From Methanobacteriaceae archaeon (GTDB lineage Archaea > Methanobacteriota > Methanobacteria > Methanobacteriales > Methanobacteriaceae), in contig JAUXXK010000010.1 in NCBI GenBank assembly GCA_030681145.1, forward strand, positions 1 to 8,348: a stretch of 8,348 nt of DNA. Reading direction: 5' to 3'. This document shows positions 1 to 5,060 of the stretch, one piece after another. The translations under genes and the position numbers were made by a program. The notes under the pieces are model-generated. The model searched no databases and had not been told where the DNA came from. It saw nothing but the letters and a program-made list of their open reading frames with translations. The number at the start of each line of letters is the position of its first letter. Within the stretch, counting starts at the first letter, position 1.

Positions 1-164
1 AAAATAAAATAAAAGATCTACTGGAATTAACTAAAAAGCTGAACTGGCGATGTTAGTGGTATTCGAATTATTAAAAATATTAAATTTAATAGAATTTAAA
101 ATAAAAAAATAAAAAATTAGTTTAATTAATCATTCACTTCAATAAACTTTTAAATTAAAATAAT

Positions 165-188
165 CAAAAGTTGAGCTTTTGGCGGTGA
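165..188 (+). promoter_or_regulatory. trpB leader: small hairpin next to the ribosome binding site
   Basis: CAAAAG (165-170) and CTTTTG (176-181) are perfect inverted repeats around a 5-nt loop and end two bases before GGTGA (184-188), the ribosome binding site of trpB. A hairpin this close to the binding site could modulate initiation, but a 6-bp AT-rich stem may be chance. The rest of 1-192 is AT-rich and I find no convincing reading frame on either strand. A TTTTAAATTA stretch (148-157) could serve as a TATA box. I see no TGTACA, the TRP-box sequence bound by TrpY in Methanothermobacter, so trpB may be read from an upstream trp promoter or from an internal one. Confidence 0.35.
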
Positions 189-192
189 GAAA

Positions 193-1374
193 ATGATCAT
201 GAATGGAAAGTTTGGGAAGTACGGAGGAATTTTTGTCCCTGAACTATTAATACCTGCTTTAGAAGAGCTTGAAAATGCCTTTTTAAAATATAAAGACGAC
301 AATAAATTTAACAAGGAATTAGAATTTTACTTAAAAGAATTCGCGGGTCGCCCAACTGGTCTTTATCTAGCTAAAAACATCTCCAAAAAATTAGGATGCA
401 AAATATATCTAAAACGGGAAGACATGCTTCATACGGGAGCCCATAAAATAAATAATACACTGGGCCAAGGATTATTGGCCAAATATATGGGTAAAGATAG
501 GATAATAGCTGAAACTGGGGCAGGTCAACATGGAATAGCAACTGCTGCGGTAGGCGCAATGCTGGATATTCCAGTAGAGGTTTACATGGGGAGTGAAGAC
601 GTTGATCGCCAGCGACTTAACGTTTTTAGAATGGAAATATCGGGTGCCAATGTTATTCCAGTTGAAAATGGTGCCTGCACACTTAAAGATGCTATAAATC
701 AGGCTTTTAGGGATTGGATTACTAATGTCGAAAATACACATTACCTTATAGGTTCTACCATGGGCCCTCATCCTTATCCTACGATGGTAAAACATTTTCA
801 GACTATAATTGGAAAAGAATGTAGAAAACAGATCTTGGAACTAGAAAATAAATTACCTGATGCAGTTATTGCTTGTGTAGGTGGTGGAAGTAACTCTATT
901 GGCATATTCTCTGAGTTTATTTCTGATAAAAATGTGGAATTAATTGGTGTAGAAGGTGGAGGAGATGGCATTGCTAGCGGAAGACATGGGGCCACTCTTA
1001 GTGCTGGAAGTGAGGGTATTCTTCATGGTTCGTTATCTTACGTACTTCAAGACAATGATGGCCAAATAGCAGAAGCACACTCTTTATCAGCTGGATTGGA
1101 TTATCCAGGGGTTGGACCTGAACAGTCCCATCTTAAAACAACGGGAAGAGCTAAATATGAGCCTATAACTGATTCAGAAGCCCTTAGAGGATTTAATCTC
1201 CTATCAAGATATGAGGGTATAATGCCTGCTCTGGAAAGTTCTCATGCTGTTGCGTTTGCTGAAAAATATAGTAGCGTGCCTGAAAATAAAGGAAAAACTA
1301 TCATAATAAATCTTTCAGGAAGAGGAGATAAAGACATGTTTTTAGCTGCAAAACTTTTAGGGGTGAAAGTATGA
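193..1374 (+). CDS. trpB: tryptophan synthase beta subunit
   Basis: Cytoplasmic PLP enzyme that condenses indole, channelled from TrpA, with L-serine to give tryptophan. The 393 residues are the normal length for the TrpB1 type, which partners TrpA. Expected landmarks are present: the PLP lysine K85 in HTGAHKINN, catalytic E107 in AETGAGQHG, the PLP-phosphate loop GGGSN (230-234), D303 in GLDYPGVGPE, E348 in ALESSHA and the serine of NLSGRGDKD (about 375). The start at 193 is preferred over the in-frame ATG at 199 because GGTGA at 184-188 then lies 4 nt from the ATG, the same spacing seen in trpA, trpD and the adenylate kinase-like gene here. The stop overlaps the trpA start (ATGA), so the two are translationally coupled. 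At least 192 bp without a gene lies upstream, so trpF or trpC is not directly adjacent. Only one tryptophan (W175) is encoded. Confidence 0.97.
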   Translation: MIMNGKFGKYGGIFVPELLIPALEELENAFLKYKDDNKFNKELEFYLKEFAGRPTGLYLAKNISKKLGCKIYLKREDMLHTGAHKINNTLGQGLLAKYMGKDRIIAETGAGQHGIATAAVGAMLDIPVEVYMGSEDVDRQRLNVFRMEISGANVIPVENGACTLKDAINQAFRDWITNVENTHYLIGSTMGPHPYPTMVKHFQTIIGKECRKQILELENKLPDAVIACVGGGSNSIGIFSEFISDKNVELIGVEGGGDGIASGRHGATLSAGSEGILHGSLSYVLQDNDGQIAEAHSLSAGLDYPGVGPEQSHLKTTGRAKYEPITDSEALRGFNLLSRYEGIMPALESSHAVAFAEKYSSVPENKGKTIIINLSGRGDKDMFLAAKLLGVKV

Positions 1375-2201
1375 GTCTTGAAAACTCATCCTTAGAAAGT
1401 TATTCTGAAATGTTTAAAAGAGCTTCAAAGAAATTTGAAGGGGTTTTTGTGCCTTTCGTTGTGGCAGGAGATCCTGATTTTGATACTTCGCTGGCAATTG
1501 TAAAAGAACTTGTTAAAAATGGTGCTGATGCTTTGGAAATAGGTTTTGCATTTTCAGACCCCATAGCTGATGGTCCAACTGTTCAGGAGGCGAATTTGAG
1601 GGCTCTTAACTCTGGAATAAACATTGATAAAAACTTTGAATTTATTAAAAAGATACGGGAGTTTACATCTATTCCTGTAGGGATTTTAATTTACTACAAC
1701 CTAATTTATCAAAGAGGTATTGATTTGTTTTATCAACAAGCCAGTGAAAATGGTATTAATTCCATTTTATCTGCTGATTTGCCACCTGAAGAGGCATCAG
1801 AAGTGGTAAAAGTTGCTAAAAAATATGGTGTTAATCAAATTTTCCTGGCTGCCCAGACCACCACCAACGAACGTTTAAAAGTAATATCTGAGTTTTCATC
1901 AGGATTTACTTACTTAGTTTCGGTAATGGGAGTTACTGGGGCAAGAAATGAGGTTAAAAACAGTACGGTAGATCTTATAAAAAGATTAAGAAAACATAAT
2001 GATCTTCCATTATTGGTAGGTTTCGGTATTTCACATCCTAATCATGTAAAAGAAGTCATTGAGGCTGGAGCAGAAGGTGCCATTGTGGGCAGTGCCCTAA
2101 TTGAAATTATTTCTCAAAATTTAAATGATAAAGAAAGAATGCTCCAAAAAATTGGTGAAAACACACTTAAACTAAAAGAAGCCACCAAGAATTGTTTATA
2201 A
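1371..2201 (+). CDS. trpA: tryptophan synthase alpha subunit
   Basis: TIM-barrel lyase that splits indole-3-glycerol phosphate into indole and glyceraldehyde 3-phosphate and passes the indole to TrpB. Length (276 aa) is normal. The catalytic pair is visible as E56 in ALEIGFAFSDP and D67 in PIADGPT, corresponding to E49 and D60 of the bacterial enzyme. Phosphate-binding elements follow: GVTGAR (187-192), GFGIS (217-221) and GAIVGSA (236-242). The ATG shares four bases with the trpB stop, and GGGTGA at 1361-1366 inside the trpB end supplies the ribosome binding site with 4-nt spacing. It contains no tryptophan residue. The stop is followed 14 nt later by the trpD start, so trpB, trpA and trpD are almost certainly one transcript. 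Confidence 0.97.
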   Translation: MSLENSSLESYSEMFKRASKKFEGVFVPFVVAGDPDFDTSLAIVKELVKNGADALEIGFAFSDPIADGPTVQEANLRALNSGINIDKNFEFIKKIREFTSIPVGILIYYNLIYQRGIDLFYQQASENGINSILSADLPPEEASEVVKVAKKYGVNQIFLAAQTTTNERLKVISEFSSGFTYLVSVMGVTGARNEVKNSTVDLIKRLRKHNDLPLLVGFGISHPNHVKEVIEAGAEGAIVGSALIEIISQNLNDKERMLQKIGENTLKLKEATKNCL

Positions 2202-2206
2202 CTATC

Positions 2207-2211
2207 GGTGA
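2207..2211 (+). promoter_or_regulatory. ribosome binding site fixing the trpD start
   Basis: GGTGA, extended to GGTGATT, lies 4 nt before ATG 2216. An alternative in-frame TTG at 2192 would start upstream of this site and inside the trpA coding end. The site therefore points to ATG 2216 as the true start. The same GGTGA-N4-ATG arrangement precedes trpB, trpA and the adenylate kinase-like gene at 4415. Confidence 0.85.
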
Positions 2212-2215
2212 TTGT

Positions 2216-3262
2216 ATGATTGATTATATTAAAAAAGTAGTTTCTGGAGATAATCTTAGTGAAGAAGAATCATTTGAATGTATGGAAAAGATTATTTCCG
2301 GCGAGTTTAGTGATCTTCATATTGGGGCATTTTTAACGGCTCTTGCTACTAAAGGAGAAACTACTGAAGAAATAACGGGGTTTGCTAGGGCAATGAGACA
2401 AGTATGTGTCCCAATAAATATTTCAGCAAATTTAAATCTTGTTGATGCATGTGGTACTGGGGGAGATGCTCTTAAAACTTTCAATGTTAGTACTGCAGCG
2501 TCTATAATTGCATCTTCGGCAGGTGTTAATGTCGCTAAACATGGGAATAGGGCTGTTACCAGTTCTTGTGGGGGTGCGGATATTTTAGAATATGCTGGTG
2601 TAAAAATAGATAATGATCCAAAAATGGTCGCCCGATGTCTCAAAGAGATAGGGATAGGATTCATGTTTGCCCCAAACTTTCACAGAGCAATTCATAATGT
2701 GATGTGTGTGAGACAGGCTCTGGGCATAAGAACAGTTTTTAATATTTTAGGACCATTAACATCCCCTGTTGGTGCCAAAATACAACTTTTAGGAGTATTT
2801 GATCCTAAATATGTTAATATAATGGCCAAAGTACTAATGAATCTGGGGGTCGAAAGGGCCATGGTGGTTCATGGATTTGATGAAGAAGGAAATCCTGGAA
2901 TGGATGAAATTTCCAATGTAGGGCCAACTTTGGTAGCATTTGTAGAAAAAGGAAATATTAAAATCGCCAGATTAAATCCTGAGGATTTTGGTATTAAAAA
3001 AACTAAAAGTGAATTTATTAAATCCCCGGACACAATTGAAGAAAGCTTTGATATTTTAATGAAAGTTTTAAATGGCAAAAACGAATCTAATCTTGAAAAA
3101 GCTCGTTTGGATATTGCTTTGGCCAATGCAGGAGCCATCATATATCTAGCAGGAAAGTCTAATACTATTTCTCAAGGCACTAAAATTGCTTATAATGCAA
3201 TAAAATCAGGAAAGTCTCAAGAAAAATTGAATGAATTCATTGAAATAAGTAATATGATATAA
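2216..3262 (+). CDS. trpD: anthranilate phosphoribosyltransferase
   Basis: Transfers the phosphoribosyl group from PRPP to anthranilate, the second committed step of tryptophan synthesis. From ATG 2216 the protein has 348 residues, the usual family length. The N-terminal helical domain carries GDNLSEEES (11-19). The PRPP-binding glycine loop DACGTGGD is at 77-84, NVST at 90-93, and KHGNRAVTS (108-116), where the family usually has KHGNRSVSS, follows. The anthranilate-site region holds NVMCVRQALGIRT (161-173), and the metal-binding acidic pair is in MDEIS (229-233). This is the stand-alone TrpD type, not fused to a TrpG glutaminase. A TTG-initiated frame 24 nt longer exists but lacks a ribosome binding site in register. 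Tryptophan residues are absent. It is the last gene of the plus-strand block. Confidence 0.96.
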   Translation: MIDYIKKVVSGDNLSEEESFECMEKIISGEFSDLHIGAFLTALATKGETTEEITGFARAMRQVCVPINISANLNLVDACGTGGDALKTFNVSTAASIIASSAGVNVAKHGNRAVTSSCGGADILEYAGVKIDNDPKMVARCLKEIGIGFMFAPNFHRAIHNVMCVRQALGIRTVFNILGPLTSPVGAKIQLLGVFDPKYVNIMAKVLMNLGVERAMVVHGFDEEGNPGMDEISNVGPTLVAFVEKGNIKIARLNPEDFGIKKTKSEFIKSPDTIEESFDILMKVLNGKNESNLEKARLDIALANAGAIIYLAGKSNTISQGTKIAYNAIKSGKSQEKLNEFIEISNMI

Positions 3263-3297
3263 TTATTTATTTAATTTTTATATTTTGACTTTTTATT
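3263..3297 (+). terminator. U-rich tract after trpD
   Basis: Directly after the trpD stop the coding strand has T5 (3275-3279), T4 (3283-3286) and T5 (3290-3294) in a T-rich stretch. Oligo-T tracts are enough to end transcription in many archaea, so this is the nearest plausible trp terminator. There is no stem-loop in this piece itself; the large palindrome at 3311-3350 follows. Confidence 0.45.
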
Positions 3298-3310
3298 GTA
3301 AAAAACACAT

Positions 3311-3350
3311 TAATAAATCAAATATTTTACTAAAAATAATTGATTTATTA
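3311..3350. repeat. 40-nt near-perfect palindrome
   Basis: TAATAAATCAA (3311-3321) pairs perfectly with TTGATTTATTA (3340-3350). After one A/A mismatch (3322/3339), TATTTT (3323-3328) pairs with AAAATA (3333-3338) around the 4-nt loop ACTA. That makes 17 base pairs with one mismatch, the longest hairpin I found in the window. It lies 48 nt past the trpD stop. It could act as a terminator or RNA 3' end for trp, or as a DNA-level site. The pairs are almost all A-T, so its RNA stability would be modest. Confidence 0.7.
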
Positions 3351-3360
3351 TTAAAATAAA

Positions 3361-3435
3361 TTATATATTATACTTTATACATATTATTTGGCTGGAGCAA
3401 GGTAATTTTATATTCTTTAATTACCTTATTTTTTT
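3361..3435 (+). ncRNA. candidate very short transcription unit (promoter, GC island, hairpin, T7)
   Basis: TTATATAT (3361-3368) resembles an archaeal TATA box; a start about 25 nt further on would fall near 3388-3393. There a small GC island, GGCTGGAGCAAGG (3390-3402), interrupts the AT-rich spacer. AAGGTAATT (3399-3407) and AATTACCTT (3419-3427) form a perfect 9-bp stem with an 11-nt loop, and T7 (3429-3435) follows. A transcript would be only about 45 nt, with no coding capacity I can see. This is an inference from arrangement alone; no known RNA family is recognised. Confidence 0.25.
3399..3435 (+). terminator. hairpin plus T7, intrinsic-terminator-like
   Basis: A perfect 9-bp stem (3399-3407 with 3419-3427) containing two G-C pairs is followed after one base by seven T residues (3429-3435) on the plus strand. 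This is the best plus-strand terminator shape in the window. It could be a backup terminator for trp, 137 nt after the trpD stop, or the end of a separate short RNA. Confidence 0.5.
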
Positions 3436-3496
3436 GATAAATTATAAATTTCCCAGATATCAAATACTTGGATTTAAAATATTTAATTTTCTCTCA

Positions 3497-3566
3497 TTTT
3501 TATTAATAAAAGATTTTTAGTAACATTTTTTATTAATTATCAATTTATATACTTATTAATAAAAAA
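3497..3566. repeat. TTTTTATTAAT element, two direct copies and one inverted
   Basis: The 11-mer TTTTTATTAAT occurs at 3497-3507 and 3527-3537, and inverted as ATTAATAAAAA at 3555-3565. The first copy lies in a 14-bp perfect palindrome (3498-3511). The second and third form a 12-bp perfect inverted repeat (3526-3537 with 3555-3566, 17-nt loop). Pure A/T composition makes chance repeats more likely, so function is uncertain. Confidence 0.5.
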
Positions 3567-3625
3567 GTTTAGTAATACAATTATTATAAAAATAAATAAT
3601 CAACATAAAATAATCTAAAAATAAA

Positions 3626-3698
<73 letters not shown>

Positions 3699-3702
3699 CT
3701 GA

Positions 3703-3734
3703 TAAACAGGTGTTTAAAATGTTTAAGAAACATT
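3703..3734. repeat. two adjoining inverted repeats upstream of tRNA-Ile
   Basis: TAAACA-GG-TGTTTA (3703-3716) is a perfect inverted repeat. AATGTTT-AAG-AAACATT (3718-3734) is a second one beginning two bases later. TGTTTA appears directly at 3711 and 3720, 9 bp apart, and inverted at 3703. The cluster covers where the tRNA promoter should lie; TCTTAAAC on the minus strand (3728-3721) is about the right distance to be its TATA element. Regulatory meaning is inferred, not shown. Confidence 0.4.
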
Positions 3735-3869
3735 ATTTCTATTTAACTTCATTATTACAGAAGAAGGGGGTATTCTCAACCTTTGGCTTTTCTCCTATAT
3801 ATCCTTTACGCTTTTGAAACTATTAATTTACAATTAAAGGATGTGGAATTAAAATTACTCTCTACTTTT

Positions 3870-4415
3870 TTAAAAACTTAATAAATCAATTAATTCTTTT
3901 TCAGATACTTTAAAATCATTATTTTGAATTAAATAAACTGTTGAACCCAAAAAAACTGAACTTACAGTCATAGAAATTCTTAATAATTGCATATGTTCGA
4001 TCAAACTTTTAAAATTGTCTTTTATTCTTTCTTTAGAAAAATCATTTTTCCTGCGAAATAGAATGTTTTCGGGATATGATTCAACAATAATAATTAGTGA
4101 TGGGTGAATGATTTCTAAAGGTAGTGAAATAAGGTATCCTTTAGGAGATTGATCAATCCCATGCAAATCCACAACTACATTTTCTTTCTTACTTATTTCG
4201 TGTGCGGCTTCTTTCCATATATGGTATTGTAAATCCATATTTAATGAAAACATTTCTTTCTCAGTTTGTGCAAGTTGTTGATCTTGGGAAATTTCCAACA
4301 TTAAATCCCCATAATTGATATAGTTACATTCTATTTTTTCCACAGCACTTTTGCACAATGATGTTTTACCCACTCCTGGAACACCTACGACTACTGCCAT
4401 GTCCCATGAAAACAT
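3870..4415 (-). CDS. divergent archaeal adenylate kinase-like P-loop nucleotide kinase
   Basis: A 181-residue protein of the archaeal AdkA family, which phosphorylates AMP with ATP. Visible parts: P-loop GVPGVGKT (11-18), INYGDLMLE (33-41), the VVDLHG...PKGYLISLP segment (81-99), RRKND (121-125) at the lid, and FLGSTVYLIQN (155-165) near the end. It departs from canonical AdkA: the RDxMR segment of the nucleoside-monophosphate site reads TEKEMFSL (51-58), VDTH is VDLH, the RxRD lid motif is altered (KERIKD), and there is no arginine at all before R121. AdkA is usually encoded beside secY in methanogens, so this is probably a paralogue with a different or weakened specificity. GGTGA 4 nt before ATG 4415 supports this start over the inner ATG at codon 6. 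A terminator hairpin separates it from the MIP18-family gene upstream. Confidence 0.75.
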   Translation of the reverse strand: MFSWDMAVVVGVPGVGKTSLCKSAVEKIECNYINYGDLMLEISQDQQLAQTEKEMFSLNMDLQYHIWKEAAHEISKKENVVVDLHGIDQSPKGYLISLPLEIIHPSLIIIVESYPENILFRRKNDFSKERIKDNFKSLIEHMQLLRISMTVSSVFLGSTVYLIQNNDFKVSEKELIDLLSF

Positions 4416-4440
4416 ATTCTCACCATAGAAAAAAGAAATT

Positions 4441-4474
4441 AAAAAAAATAATATTCTAAAATACCAGATTTTAG
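4441..4474 (-). terminator. hairpin plus T8 after the MIP18-family gene
   Basis: On the minus strand CTAAAAT (4474-4468) and ATTTTAG (4462-4456) form a perfect 7-bp stem with loop CTGGT, followed by a T-rich run ending in T8 (4448-4441). It begins 25 nt after the stop of the gene at 4499-4792 and lies before the ribosome binding site of the adenylate kinase-like gene. This fits an intrinsic-type terminator that makes the two genes separate transcription units. Confidence 0.6.
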
Positions 4475-4498
4475 TTAAATAAAATAAATTAATTAACT

Positions 4499-4792
4499 TT
4501 ATTTGTTAACCATTTCATTAATGGCATCTGCCATCATGTGGCCCGCCACTGAAACTTCTGCTTTGTCGATACCATCAATTTTTTCAGCTTCAGTCCTTGC
4601 ATCCATGGCCATACGGGCTGCACTCATACAACCAGGATTAGTTGGCTTAATAGTGATTTTAGCTATGGTCTGATCCTTTTCTTCAATTTCTATGCTTTCA
4701 ACCAGTCCCATTTCTACTATGCTTATACCCATATGGGGATCCGCGACTTTAGTCAATGCTTGTTTTACTTTTTCATTAAGTTCTTCTGACAT
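4499..4792 (-). CDS. MIP18/DUF59 family protein, probable Fe-S assembly factor
   Basis: A 97-residue single-domain protein. Family members (PaaD, SufT, MIP18) help build or deliver iron-sulfur clusters. The domain signature is clear: VADPHMGISIVEMGLVESIEIE (17-38 region), then the alternating strand ITIKPTNPGC (46-55) with the conserved cysteine C55, the only cysteine in the protein. After that the sequence differs from the common form: MSAARMAMDARTE follows the cysteine and the C-terminus is GHMMADAINEMVNK, without the tryptophan-rich WDPPW-like ending of many bacterial members. GAGGT (4804-4800) lies 7 nt before the ATG. It has its own upstream spacer and downstream terminator, so it is probably monocistronic. 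The client protein cannot be told from context. Confidence 0.8.
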   Translation of the reverse strand: MSEELNEKVKQALTKVADPHMGISIVEMGLVESIEIEEKDQTIAKITIKPTNPGCMSAARMAMDARTEAEKIDGIDKAEVSVAGHMMADAINEMVNK

Positions 4793-4839
4793 AATTGATA
4801 CCTCAATATAATAGTTTATAATATATTTATTCTTAAAGT

Positions 4840-4865
4840 TAAATTATAATTTTTATTATAATTTA
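4840..4865. repeat. 11-bp AT-only inverted repeat with T4 loop
   Basis: TAAATTATAAT (4840-4850) pairs perfectly with ATTATAATTTA (4855-4865) around TTTT. It sits about 50 nt upstream of the MIP18-family start, on the side where the promoter should be. Runs of this length are not rare in AT-only DNA, so it may be chance. The rest of 4805-5060 shows no gene. Confidence 0.4.
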
Positions 4866-5007
4866 CATTTTTATTAACATGCTTTATGTAAATTAACTCA
4901 AAAATCAACATTTAATAAAAAATTTAATTATTTTCAGAGTGAACTTTGAGCTTTTATAGTTTATTTATATTAAAGTAATTTTCAATGTCTGCATTAATAT
5001 ATTTAAA

Positions 5008-5033
5008 ATTTTTGATAAAATTTTATAAAAAAT
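5008..5033 (-). terminator. AT-rich palindrome and U tract after the ArcS-like gene
   Basis: Positions 5008-5033 form a 26-nt palindrome with one mismatch (5014/5027), including a perfect 12-bp centre ATAAAATTTTAT. It starts 28 nt past the stop of the gene at 5061-5969 and has T6 on the minus strand (5032-5027). This is a likely transcript end for that gene, though the stem has no G-C pair. Confidence 0.35.
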
Positions 5034-5060
5034 AATAGAGCTATGTTTTGGATAAACTTT

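Larger units (their letters stand above)
3263..3625. other. gene-free convergent spacer, AT-rich and rich in inverted repeats
   Basis: This 363-bp gap separates the plus-strand trp genes from the minus-strand tRNA-Ile. I find no credible coding frame in it. It holds, in order, the T-rich end of trp, a 40-nt near-palindrome (3311-3350), a TATA-like stretch (3361-3368), a small GC island with a hairpin and T7 (about 3390-3435), and a family of TTTTTATTAAT repeats (3497-3566). Beside the tRNA, a T5 run on the minus strand (3621-3617) could end tRNA transcription. Confidence 0.6.

Noticed and set aside
39..54. CTGA and CGATGTT spaced like the D' and C' boxes of a C/D box guide RNA
   Set aside because: No box C (RUGAUGA) upstream and no second CUGA downstream at usual distances.
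371..995. Open frames on the minus strand inside trpB (371-559, 472-795, 798-995)
   Set aside because: They lie wholly opposite a well-conserved trpB, have no domain I recognise and no ribosome binding site worth noting.
2317..3141. Open frames on the minus strand inside trpD (2317-2664 and 2869-3141)
   Set aside because: Antisense shadows of a conserved gene; the alanine- and proline-rich translations reflect the reversed trpD codons.
3434..3480. Possible hairpin around CCCAGATATCAAATACTTGG
   Set aside because: The arms do not pair beyond three or four bases without mismatches.
3263..3625. Insertion-sequence or CRISPR remnant in the repeat-rich spacer
   Set aside because: No transposase fragment, no target duplication, and the repeats are not evenly spaced direct repeats with unique spacers.
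3757..3828. 25-codon minus-strand frame reading like protein (ending ...NNEVK stop)
   Set aside because: A TAG closes it upstream and it has no start codon; too short to call as a gene or a remnant.
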